Origin: Cystobasidium ongulense
Taxonomy: Eukaryota > Basidiomycota > Cystobasidiomycetes > Cystobasidiales > Cystobasidiaceae
Reading direction: 5' to 3'
Length of the DNA stretch: 64,000 nucleotides
Assembly (NCBI GenBank): GCA_022835595.1
Contig: BQUP01000006.1
Location: 496,001-560,000, forward strand
Positions 40,801 through 49,840 of the stretch are shown here, piece after piece. Each line of letters opens with the position of its first letter. Positions within the stretch are counted from its first letter, which is position 1. A program made the position numbers and the translations under genes. Below the pieces are notes generated by a model. The model saw nothing but the letters and a program-made list of their open reading frames with translations, was not told the origin of the DNA and made no database searches.

Positions 40801-40895
40801 TGCTTGTGTGCTGCTGCTGTGCTGCTGCTGTTGCTATTGCTGTCCAGGCGGAGAGGTGTCGCGGCGTCGAGCTTCCATTTCCCGGCGGGCAGCAT
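37869..40895 (-). CDS. ELL-like RNA polymerase II elongation factor (tentative)
   Basis: Exons 40895-40596, 40508-40154, 40102-37869; 962 residues. The N terminus (MLPAGKWKLDAATPLRLD, RAIFVRLSDELLQQLR, FQLEL, then LNLGDNSYPLVR and TKATELVVQPSSKL) follows the pattern of the ELL N-terminal domain: a short beta-rich stretch with a V-x-L-x-D-x-x-L motif and a later 'ELV' strand. Most of the protein is Ser/Pro-rich and disordered. The C-terminal 100 residues (DDIYQLVYRPKVKGPLRITD, LYPAYMRLYTRLERMKE, NERSKELERIK) look like the helical occludin/ELL-type tail. The 51-nt intron at 40103-40153 is a multiple of three and free of stops, so a retained form is translatable. Family call by pattern only. Confidence 0.55.
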
Positions 40896-41429
40896 TGTGG
40901 GTTGGCGGATTCGGAGAAAGCAGGAGAGCTTGCGGCCTGGCTAGACGAGTGTGTATATTGAAGGTGGACGTATATCTTGAAGGGAAAGCCTGGCGCTGTA
41001 CACCCGATGCTCCCTTCAGCCTGTGGGCGAGGCGTCACTATAGACAGCAACTGCACCGGACAGCCGCGACAGGCGACACGGCAGCCCGTCCGTCGCTTTG
41101 TACGCTGTCGAAGCGAGTATGCATGCGATGGCAAGCTGTCCCAGAGTGCTTTAGTTGTCCAAGTAGGCCTGGAAGCAGTCCATGCTTTTATTCCAATTGC
41201 TCGTCAACGCGCTTGGACATTCTTCCAGCATGAAGTTGATCGCAACTGCAGCTGATCGCGACGGGCTGGATATCATGTACAACAATGGCAAGAGACGCTG
41301 GTGTACGTGCACATTTGTAGTACAGTGAATATTATACTGCATGTACTTCCGGTCTAGTGATTATTGACAAACTGATTAGTGCAGCCGGAATTTGCCACAA
41401 CCTCTAACAGGCGGGTATATGGTCTTCTA
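40896..41429. other. Intergenic ELL-like gene / NFKBIL1-like gene
   Basis: About 530 bp; ELL-like promoter and 3' flank of the next minus-strand gene. No gene recognised. Confidence 0.4.
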
Positions 41430-42638
41430 CTACTTCATGGCATTGAGAATCTCGTTCAAGATTTGACTGACTCGTACTGTAAGAATAAATGTCAGTGACT
41501 AATACGCTCGCTAAGAGGTCACAGTGCGACTTACAGCCCATCTGTCGGACACTCTCCTTGTCCGACTCTTTCTTCGCCCTCTGCACATACCGCTCGAAAC
41601 GATCCGGATGATACGCCAGAACAGCTGTTCTGATCGCCTGTTTCTTCTTCTTTTCCATCTCTTGCTCGTCTTCTATGTCACTTAGATGGTCAAGTAAGAA
41701 TCTCTTGACACTCTCAGCTGTCATTTCCCCAGACTCGCTAAAATGAGGCCATGGGTAATCTTCCATTGACAGGTGTTCAGTCTGTCTCTTTGGATCGACA
41801 AGTCTAGCCCAGGTAGCCTGATACGCTTCTCTGAACTTGGCAGCACCTTCATGGTTTTTACGTCTCGCACGCTCTTCCAGCTTCCGTTGACGCTCCATTT
41901 CCATTTCTTGCATGCGCTGAAAGTCTTCGAACTTCTTCTGCTCTTTAGCCTTACGCTCCTCTGCGAGTTTTTCTTGACGAGCTATCTCTTCTTTCCTCGT
42001 CCGTCTATACATTCCGCCTCGAATGTGATTGGCATATCTGTGGATACTAGACTTAGTAAACGTAAAGTATCCAGTCAATATAATGAAACAACTCACTCTT
42101 CTTCAGTCATTGCATCCTTGAAGATGACACGGTTGACTGTCACACCAGTAGCAGGATCGACGAACCTGTCATCCATGACAGTACTCCGTCCAAACGCGCG
42201 TCTATCGGGCAGCGCTTCTCTATAATCGAAACCAAATCCAGCTTCTCTGGTAGTAGAATCGAAAACATCGGCCCTCTCATCCTCTCGCATAGCTTCAAAC
42301 AACCGTTCGTGAAACGTCTCCTCGTCTAGTGCTGTGTCTCGCTTCTGGCTTTGAGGTGGAGGAAGCTTGCCTTCTTCCTCGTCGTCGTTATAGTTGTATG
42401 GTACATATGGACGGTCTTTACTCGGTCGAGGTGGAACATATGCATCCGAGTCGTCCCCATTGTACTTGCTTTCGTCAAAGTCCGTCGAAGTGGAGCGAGC
42501 ACGAGTGCGATTGGAGCTGCCAGGTTTGCTCTCGTCTTCAGCATCCTTGCGCTCCTCTCGCCGACGTCGTTTCTTGCGATGATCTCGTTCTTGCGCATAC
42601 TTGTCTGAAGCTGTCTCCTTCATCCGTAGCTTGCCCAT
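41430..42638 (-). CDS. NFKBIL1-like coiled-coil protein
   Basis: Exons 42638-42097, 42037-41535, 41476-41430; 363 residues. N-terminal half is highly charged and disordered (KKRRRREERKDAEDES, then YVPPRPSKDRPYVPYNYNDD). From about residue 180 a long basic coiled coil (RRTRKEEIARQEKLAEERKA...) leads to a compact C-terminal domain: YQATWARLVDP, YPWPHFSESG, AIRTAVLAYHPDRFERYVQR, SVRQMGLRVSQILNEILNAM. The '(A/W)HPD(R/K)F' plus 'V..ISQ.LN' arrangement is like the J-domain-like C terminus of NFKBIL1 proteins found across fungi and animals. Those have been tied to splicing in animals, but role here is inference. Divergent from SGT2 by 200 bp. Confidence 0.68.
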
Positions 42639-42838
42639 CGCGGCTGACTACCATATGGCGATGCAGAAGGTTCCGTGCTTGATGTATGTGTCATAACATG
42701 GTCATTGTGTTGTGGTAGGCTTGCTGGTGAGAATGCAAGCTGTGATGATGGTGGCTGAAAGCTCGACTTTCAAGTTGGCGGTGGATCCAGCCGCAGCTTG
42801 ACGGTACATCAACCGCATTCACTCGCAAATCTACAATC

Positions 42839-44415
42839 ATGTCAGACAGGTAAGTCGTGATTCATTATGCTACCCTGGGCAAGCCAGCCAACCTACGTAT
42901 TCGCCTGGACCTTACAGAAAACAGCGACTCGTGGCCTCCATACTGGAGTTTCTGCAAGCTTCCATGGACGATGGCAGCATCAAGCAGGACGACAAAGAGG
43001 GTATCGAGGTAGCCAGTGCGTAGCGCTTATTACACAATTACAACATAACATCACTGACTTTACGCCCTCCTTCTGCTCTTCCGGTGATGATCTATCTGCA
43101 ATGGCACGTGTCACACGTTGTTCTTTCCAGTGCAATGCATAGCCGAAGCCTTCTCCATCGATACAACAGACGCGGCTCAGACTGCAGCTCTTTCAATCAA
43201 GCCTGCTAACTTACAGCAGATCTTTGATGTCTATCTCAAGACACAGGCGAAACAGGGCAGCAAGACTATGCCTTCAGCCCCCACGTCAGCGGGTCCAGCA
43301 AGCGTGAGTGCACCATTTCCAGCTGTACAGTCTCTCGAACCATCCAAGCACTGATACTGTATCGTTCTCCCTCATCTATAGGCTGGAGAAGAGAAGCTCG
43401 CTTCCGCAGAAGATGCAGCTTCAGCTGAGAAGCTCAAGACACAAGGCAATTCCCTAATGGCAAGCAAGAAGTACTCTGAGGCCATCGAGAAATACACAGA
43501 AGCTATTGAACTCAACCCCAAGAACCCTGTATACTACTCGAACAGAGCAGCTGCACATTCACAAGCTGGTGATCACGAGTCTGCCATCGAGGATGCTGAA
43601 AAGGCAAAGACCATTGATCCTAATTTCGCCAAGGCATATTCCCGAGCTGGGTAAGCTGAACCCTGTTCTCGCATCAAGTTCTAACCATCATGCTGACTTG
43701 CTTTGAGTTGTCTAGTCATGCCTACTTCTCCCTCGGCCGATATAGTGAAGCTGCCAAAGCATACGAAAAGGCAGTTGAGCTAGACCCAGGCAATGCATCT
43801 TTGAAGAGCTCTCTAAGTACAGCCCGTTCACGTGCATCCGAGTCTGAGGATGGGCAAAACTCAAGAGATGTAGGCGCTTCGTCTCCCCCTCCTGCCGGAG
43901 GCGCAAATCCCTTCGCTGGTTTGGCTGGATTAGCTGGACTCGGAGGTGGTGCCGGTGGAATGCCAGATATTGCTTCCCTTATGCAAAATCCTCAGCTCAT
44001 GCAGATGGCTCAGCAGATGATGGGTGTACGTTATGACAGCTCGAGCTTTCCTCACTTAGCCAAGCTGATGACTATGTTATCCTCATAGAACGGAGGCATG
44101 GAGCGAATGATGCAGAACCCCATGATGAGACAGATGGTGGGTGCAAGAGTCTTAGATGTATAGGTTAGGCACTCGTTAACCTCCAATCTTCCCGACAGGC
44201 CGAGCGATTCCAAGGTGGCGGTGGAGTACGTCCATCCTTTCGAGCTTGAAAACCCATTATTATTCACTAACCAAGTGTTTCACCCACAGATGCCAAGCAT
44301 GTCTGAAATGGCGAGCAATCCCGAGCTAAGGCGACTAGCTGAGCAATTCGGAGGATCAGGCCTTGGTGGAAACGAGTCTGGAAATGGGTCTGGAAATCCT
44401 GACATGTACTCTTAG
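42839..44415 (+). CDS. SGT2: SGT2/SGTA co-chaperone (TPR protein of the GET pathway)
   Basis: Captures tail-anchored proteins and hands them to Get4/5-Get3; cytosolic. Eight exons: 42839-42849, 42918-43015, 43131-43303, 43382-43650, 43716-44025, 44089-44136, 44199-44225, 44290-44415; 353 residues. N-terminal homodimerisation domain (LVASILEFLQASMDDGSIKQ, then VAMQCIAEAFSID), three TPRs (AEKLKTQGNSLMASKKYSEA, AIELNPKNPVYYSNRAAAHS, AYFSLGRYSEAAKAYEKAVE) with carboxylate-clamp residues, and a Gly/Met/Gln-rich substrate-binding tail (PQLMQMAQQMM, GMERMMQNPMMRQM, NPELRRLAEQF). Two very short exons (48 and 27 nt) in the Met-rich region keep phase 0. Convergent with FAP7. Confidence 0.94.
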
Positions 44416-44548
44416 ACTTTGTCAACATTTTCACTATTACTTTATACACAAAGAGCAAGAAGGATTGCCTGATCATGTCTCCCACTATAGTGTGGCCGCG
44501 GAGGCTGAGGTATTGAATACAGACAGATTGTAATTGCATCAAGAAGTT

Positions 44549-45308
44549 CTACGCTGCCTCCTCTGCTAGTCCTCGCTGTTGCCTCCAGTTCGCGACCCAT
44601 TGCACAATTCGCTCGACATTTGACTCCATATCTTCTGGTGTCTCGCTGTTGAGCTCTACTACTACTTCATCAGCATACGACGAACGTGCTTCCTCGAGTA
44701 CAGTTTGCATGATTTCGGCTTCATTGTTCTCTTGTATCTTCTTTAACGAGTAGCCACTGCATTGACACGGTCAGCAGTTGTATATACAATGTCAATAACT
44801 GGATATATCGGACTTACCGTTTCTCTAGACGTTCCCACAGTTTCGTGTGGTCACAACGTAACACTACGACAAGATCCACCCAGCGCTCAGGGAAGGTTTC
44901 GCAGCTATGCCAGTCGATAATCTTGCCGCCGGACTCCACTTCATCTTCCAGCACGTCTAGAAGCTGCAGAGTAACGGACAAGCAATAGTCAGCAACATGT
45001 ACAATGCATTGGCATTCAGGTAGCCACCAATTTCGAGTGGCGACTATATTCGTAGACGCCGTTCGAACGTGAAGAAGGCGCACCTTTTCGTCGTCGACAT
45101 CGTAGCTCTGCCACTCTTCGTTCCATCCTTCATGGCAGCCCTTGTCCTTGACGATATCGCCTATGAGCAGATGCTCGAACTTATGCGGGCATGCTTCAAG
45201 AAAAGCCTGCGCGTGAGATGTCTTCCCTGTACCGGGAGTGCCGGTAATGACGATGTTGGGCAGCGTACGCTGTGAAGAAGATGTGGATTCCGAAGCTGCA
45301 TTCACCAT
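44549..45308 (-). CDS. FAP7: FA77-type adenylate kinase isoenzyme 6 (FAP7/AK6)
   Basis: Nuclear adenylate kinase/ATPase that binds Rps14 and is needed for the last 18S rRNA cleavage in 40S maturation. The usual symbol is FAP7 (yeast) or AK6 (human). Exons 45308-45084, 44963-44818, 44756-44549; 192 residues, the family's usual size. Motifs: IVITGTPGTGKTSHA (Walker A), LLIGDIVKDKG, GKIIDWHSCETFPERWVDL (Walker B-like region), VVVLRCDHTKLWERLEKRGY and the C-terminal IVQWVANW. Overlaps functionally with NOP7 and UTP23 as a ribosome-assembly gene. Divergent from LIP2 over 328 bp that carries one copy of the dispersed repeat. Confidence 0.94.
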
Positions 45309-45636
45309 AATTGCTGTTGTGTTGTATGAGTAAGTACAACTTGAAGCTCGTGCAGGCCATTTTCAAGCATACAAGACGCTCGATCACGTTGATAGCGACA
45401 GAATAAAGAGCTTATAAAGTTGGCTCTGATGCAACTCGATAGACACTTTGGCCGAGTAGATAAGGGTGAGCCCCTTCTACTTTCTATTCCATGCCATAGT
45501 CGGATGTTGACTTAACTTTGCTCTTCAGCGTAGTAAGTTTCCGATACCCCATCTCAACGGCAAGAGCAAGTTGCTCACAAGCTCTGCAGCACTTGCTTTA
45601 TTGAGTGCAGCAGGACGAAGGCACAGCTCACAGAAC
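45309..45636. other. Divergent region FAP7 / LIP2 with repeat copy 1
   Basis: Holds both promoters and, at about 45442-45600, the first copy of a dispersed sequence repeated in inverse at 49.2-49.4 kb (see separate entry). Confidence 0.6.
45442..45600 (+). repeat. Dispersed repeat with tRNA-like A box, copy 1
   Basis: Begins GACACTTTGGCCGAGT, the 5' end and A box of a Ser/Leu-type tRNA, but the D arm continues TAGATAAGG instead of a normal TGGTTAAGG, and no tRNA 3' half follows. A block at 45528-45568 is identical over 41 bp to copy 2, and similarity continues with small gaps over about 150 bp. It lies in the 5' leader/promoter of LIP2. Not annotated as a tRNA because it cannot fold as one. 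Confidence 0.8.
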
Positions 45637-46584
45637 ATGTTAAGCAGAAGACTGTCGCCCGTGCAGCGTTTAGCTCGTCGTTGGTTGAGCTCTGAAGCAT
45701 CTGGAACGAGACACCCGATTTTGTACCACTACTTTGACAAGCCTGTTCCGTACAATAAAGGACTCGCTTTGCAAGAGACATTAGTATCTAGGCGCTCTGC
45801 AGCAAAAACAGCTCTACAAGGTCACGACGAGCAAACCAGCAAACTTTCTGTGGATGAGCTAGACCGGTATACGCAAGTGGCAAAAGAAGATGTCGTCTTG
45901 CTGCTTCAACACGAGCCGGTATACACTACCGGACGTCGCGACACAGACCCTGAAGTGCTCAAAGTGGAAAGGGAGCGCTTGACTGCCATTGGAGCGGAGT
46001 ACATAGCCACGCAAAGAGGCGGACAAACGACATATCATGGTCCGGGACAGCTTGTTGGCTATCCTATTCTTGATACATCTCTGATGAATGTAGGACATCC
46101 TTCTTTCGTTGGAGACTTCGAGTTTACTAATCTCTGCATCGATGATAAGATGCCAACGCGGCAGTACGTTGAAGCTATCGCTGCCTTTCTCGAAAAACTG
46201 GTAATGGAAAGGTATCAGATCCCCCTGCAAATACCTCCGCCTCATGTAGGCATATACCCCTCTTCGACGACAAAGATAGCTTCGATAGGGATACAGATCA
46301 GGCATCGTATCACATCTCATGGTTTCGCATTGAACGTTACGGACGATGTCAAGTATTGGTTCGATCAAATCATAGCTTGTGGAGCTCCCGATATCAAGGC
46401 GACAAGCATTGAAAGTGAACTGCTCAAGCTGGGGAAGGAACCTCTCAAACGCTTCGAGGTTGAAGACGTGGTGCCTGAAGCAGTAGCGCAGTTGGAGGAG
46501 ACATTTCAGAGGGAGCTTGAGCCTGTCGACAGTGCAAAACACGCTGAACTGTATGGTATCCTAACACAAGGTGTCGCGCCTTGA
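45637..46584 (+). CDS. LIP2: Lipoyl (octanoyl) transferase, mitochondrial
   Basis: LipB-family octanoyl-ACP:protein N-octanoyltransferase; starts lipoate attachment on pyruvate and 2-oxoglutarate dehydrogenase E2 and glycine cleavage H protein. Single exon, 315 residues from the ATG at 45637; the arginine-rich leader MLSRRLSPVQRLARRWLSSE looks like a mitochondrial presequence. Motifs: LLQHEPVYTTGRRDTD, ATQRGGQTTYHGPGQLVGYP (signature), HVGIYPSSTTKIASIGIQIR with the conserved Lys, HGFALNVTDDVKYWFDQIIA and CGAPDIKATSIE with the catalytic Cys. Its stop codon (46582-46584) directly abuts the stop of ASNSD1 on the other strand, so 3' UTRs must overlap. Confidence 0.95.
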   Translation: MLSRRLSPVQRLARRWLSSEASGTRHPILYHYFDKPVPYNKGLALQETLVSRRSAAKTALQGHDEQTSKLSVDELDRYTQVAKEDVVLLLQHEPVYTTGRRDTDPEVLKVERERLTAIGAEYIATQRGGQTTYHGPGQLVGYPILDTSLMNVGHPSFVGDFEFTNLCIDDKMPTRQYVEAIAAFLEKLVMERYQIPLQIPPPHVGIYPSSTTKIASIGIQIRHRITSHGFALNVTDDVKYWFDQIIACGAPDIKATSIESELLKLGKEPLKRFEVEDVVPEAVAQLEETFQRELEPVDSAKHAELYGILTQGVAP

Positions 46585-48882
46585 CTACACTAGTAACCCA
46601 TCACCCTTCGTACCACGGCTGTTCAGTTCCATCTTCGCACTCCTCGCACCGAATTGAATAGCTCTCTTGGCCAAGAAGGCACTTTGGCCTAGTCCAAGCT
46701 TTCTTGCTAAGGCTCGCAGGAGCATCTTGTCGCCGATGCCATCCCCAAAGCGATAGTCTACCTTCAAGTGTACAGGCAGACTCGCCAAATAGGCCACAAC
46801 GTGGCCAGCCAGATAAGGATATCGGACTTCTTTACCGAGACTCGATATTACTCGGTCTGTTCAGAGCCCGTTAGTTTCTAGAATATGCAACATTGATTAT
46901 CTAGACTCACCATCTCTGCCCAAGTTACGACTATTTATGCGATCTAGGTCAAGCTGCAATTCCTGTAACAGTGCGGCCCAGCCTCGGGAATTGAGATCAT
47001 CGCCATCTGCAATACCCGTTGCATAAGCTTTTTTGTGGCGAGAGTATCCTCCCAGCTGCTCGTCGGCTCCCAGACCGCTGAGCAGTACTTTTGCTTCTGA
47101 CTGATATGACTCCAACAGATTTCCAGTCTCAATGGTACCGGTACCTTTGGCTGCGAAGAAGAGAGCTTGGGCAATGCTCTGATATCCGCATCAGCTGTGG
47201 TCTGAACGTATGACAAAGTTTAGGTCCAACTCACGAGGTCCATGATTGTGTTATTGGGCTGCATAAGCTGAATGAGACGATCGCGCCTCTGGAGAAACTC
47301 CTGATAAGGGACGTCGATTCGGACGAAGTTCCAATGTCGATGAGGTCGAAGTTCTGCGAGAATTTTCGCAGACGCCAAGCCCGTCATTCTATCCGGAGTA
47401 TTGTACATGTTGACTTTTGATGCATCTTGAGGCTTATTTTTGGCGGCATTAGCCAGAGAGCGGGGATTCTCGAAAGCTACATTCAGGAGGTCTATTGACT
47501 GCGGCCATAGCATCAGATCTCTGCGATACAGTTGCTTCGTGTCCTCCCCACCTCTTCTTCATGTAGGAACTTGTCCGCCAGCAAAGCTAGGACGGTGCAG
47601 TCCAGCCCACCACTGAACAGAACTCCGACACGCGCCTTCGGAAACGCAGGTCTGCAGGTAGTGGTCAGAGCTTGACGTCGTATGAACTTTGCAAAGATAC
47701 TTACCCATTAAGGCGAGGAATATCGCTGACTCGATTCCGAATTGATGCTTCTAGCTCATCTGTGATTATGGCAGTCAGTTTCACGAATGCAGCTACCATT
47801 GCCAGCTTGCAGTCGGAGTTGGCATTGTTCCAGAGAGTGAACAGGGCACTTGCCGCGCTGACACCATACAGAGGGCTTTCTGTGTCGTTCTACTCACTTT
47901 GAAAGGCCTCCAATGCGTTCTCGAACGGTGCAGTCGCATCCGGTAATCCATCCGCTGACTTGAGTAGCAGATCGTCATTGCAAGGTAACTGTGTTGCTAG
48001 CGGATCGAAAGGGTATATTTGAGTGTTTTCATCGCTTCCAGCATCTTTACGATGAACTCGTAAATGTCGAGTAGGGAGAGCAGCCTATGAAAAGCAGTTC
48101 AGCTACATCGGGCATCCGTTCGTGAGGTATCCTACCTTGCCATGTGCAAGATTAAGACTGTAGACACACGATGCATCGACCTCTTCCCAGACTAAACCCG
48201 TGCCGGCGCATGAAACAGATGATAGGAGGAATTGGCCATCCGCCGTCCTAGCCTGAAGTAAAGATCGTCGACCGAGGGGATCTCTAGCCCAGTATAGTGT
48301 TTGAGATGTGCTCTGCAGGGCAATGTCAGCAGTGAGGACACTGCGCACGGTGCTGCCACAGTACTCACACTGTAGTAGACGAAGGCGTATGGACCGTCTA
48401 TTGTGGATAGAATGGACAAGGGAGAAGATGCGCTTTGAAAACGCCGAAAGAGCTCCTCGCCATCATTCTGATCAGGAGATAGCTGTTTACCGGTCAGTTA
48501 GAAATGTCAATGCCAATCATGCACGCCAGGATAGACAATGAGGTGGCAGGCGGGATGCCCATACTAGCACTTACATCGATGCCATCGAAAATCTCGCCAT
48601 TCTGAATTAGGTTGTTAGTCTGGTTTATACTGTTAGTGGTGCATGATATATTCTCACATAGATCAAAACGTCCTCTCCGTCCTGAAAAGGCTGTCTCGCT
48701 ACATGGTTTCCTCGAAGGTGTAGTACGGCAGCGTAAAAGTGAAGGTAGAAGTTTGAAGACACGTGCTTGACTATTGTTCTTCCTTGGTAGTCCGGTCCGC
48801 GAGATTGGCACGCTGTACACAAGCCCTCAAATAGCTCGGACGGTAACTCATCAGGCGAGAGAGTGAAAGTAATCCCACACAT
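46585..48882 (-). CDS. Asparagine synthetase domain-containing protein 1 homologue
   Basis: ASNSD1-type protein: N-terminal class II glutamine amidotransferase and C-terminal asparagine-synthetase-like ATP pyrophosphatase domain. Ten exons: 48882-48658, 48601-48575, 48482-48369, 48312-48136, 48084-47898, 47759-47705, 47651-47552, 47498-47235, 47178-46911, 46856-46585; 562 residues. The start is fixed by the family rule that Cys2 is the nucleophile: MCGITFTLSPDELP. Then HLRGNHVARQPFQD, NGEIFDGID, DGPYAFVYYS, WARDPLGRRSLL, the PP-loop ARVGVLFSGGLDCTVLALLA, IDLLNVAFENP, LLSGLGADEQLGGYSRHKKA and RYPYLAGHVVAYLA. An in-frame ATG lies upstream but would bury Cys2. Substrate and role are not established for this family. 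Confidence 0.92.
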
Positions 48883-49212
48883 AGGGAGAGTGCCGTGTGA
48901 AGAAGAGCTTGGAAGTCGGCTAACACAGAGTTCTACCGCTTGAGAAAAGCGATCGATATTTGTAGAAAACAGACAGGAGGAGGAGCTCCTAGGAAAACAA
49001 CCATCCTGCATGCTCTGAAGACAGTGAAGCAAAAAGGTAGTTCTACATGTATGGAACAAGCTGAAGCAATAAAAAGATTTCCAAACGAGAAAAAAGTGAA
49101 GGTTGTGTGACACCTGTGACTGATGGAAGATCTATCAGGATTGGGTCCGAGAAGGTGGGAATTTGGTGTATACTCACGGTTCGAACTCACGCTCCCAGAG
49201 GGAATACACTGA

Positions 49213-49377
49213 GCTTGCTATGGAATAGCAGGCGCTGCAGAGCTTGTAAGCAACTGCTCTTGCCGTTGAGATGGGGTATCGGAAACTTACTACGCCTAAA
49301 GAGTAAAGTAAGGTTAATATCCGACTATGGAATAGAATGGTAAAGCTTAAGTACCTTAACCACTCGGCCAAAGTGTC
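49213..49377 (-). repeat. Dispersed repeat with tRNA-like A box, copy 2
   Basis: On the minus strand it begins GACACTTTGGCCGAGTGGTT, a correct 5' acceptor strand, A box and D loop for a Ser/Leu-type tRNA, then departs after AAGG. It is identical to copy 1 at 49255-49295 (41 bp) and similar over the rest. Just beyond its end, at about 49176-49190, lies a B-box-like GAGTTCGAACC on the same strand, about 190 nt from the A box; a 7-bp acceptor partner (AAGTGTC) is missing, so this is not an intact tRNA. Lies 330 bp upstream of the ASNSD1 start. Confidence 0.8.
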
Positions 49378-49589
49378 CATCTCGAGTTGCAATTGGCGAT
49401 CTTAATATGCACTTAGTTGGTCTAGCATCGGGTTGTCAATTTTGCATGATTTCGACCGGACACGTGCCACACTTGCATCCACTCCCTGTGGAATATCATT
49501 AGGTATCAGGAGCATGGAGGTTCATTCCTGATATGTGAAGGTACCTCGATGTATTTTTGTGCTAGCTGTCATCTCCCTACGAGTCAACG

Positions 49590-49722
49590 AACGCATGCAT
49601 GCAGGGCATTCTGCTACTAAGTCTGCATTGTCAGGCGTGTGGCATTCTGCTACTAAGTCTGCATTGTAAGGACACGCCTTACAATGCAGACCGACACGCT
49701 GCAGAATGCCTTGCATGCATGT
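49590..49722. repeat. Compound hairpin: direct repeat plus inverted repeat
   Basis: A 27-bp unit beginning GGCATTCTGCTACTAAGTCT occurs at 49605-49631 and again at 49641-49667. The right unit runs into a perfect 15-bp hairpin at 49657-49691 (arms starting GTCTGCATTGTAAGG, 5-nt loop ACACG). Outside it, GCATGCATGC...GGCATTCTGC on the left pairs with GCAGAATGCC..GCATGCATG on the right. So a nested foldback of about 130 bp. Confidence 0.85.
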
Positions 49723-49840
49723 GTTCATAACTCACATGGAGATGTTACAACTCGGTAATACCTGATGAAGTGCATAGGCAAGATAGTATCGCATTGCAGG
49801 AAATGAGAACAACAACAAGGCCTTGTCATCGCAAGCCAGC

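Larger units (their letters stand above)
48883..49840. other. Intergenic ASNSD1 / ARP5 with repeat copy 2 and a compound hairpin
   Basis: About 960 bp: promoter of ASNSD1, repeat copy 2 (49213-49377), a compound inverted/direct repeat (49590-49722) and the 3' flank of ARP5. No protein gene recognised. Confidence 0.6.

Noticed and set aside
45571-45636. Longer N terminus for LIP2 from a TTG codon in the repeat copy
   Set aside because: No ATG; the ATG at 45637 already provides a good mitochondrial leader.
48625-49113. Upstream start for ASNSD1
   Set aside because: The amidotransferase nucleophile must be Cys2 after Met removal, so MCGITF at 48882 is the true start.
49160-49377. Intron-bearing tRNA-Leu or tRNA-Ser gene on the minus strand
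   Set aside because: Acceptor, A box and D loop fit, and a B-box-like motif exists, but no anticodon stem pairs, the T stem is broken, and no 3' acceptor strand (AAGTGTC) is found.
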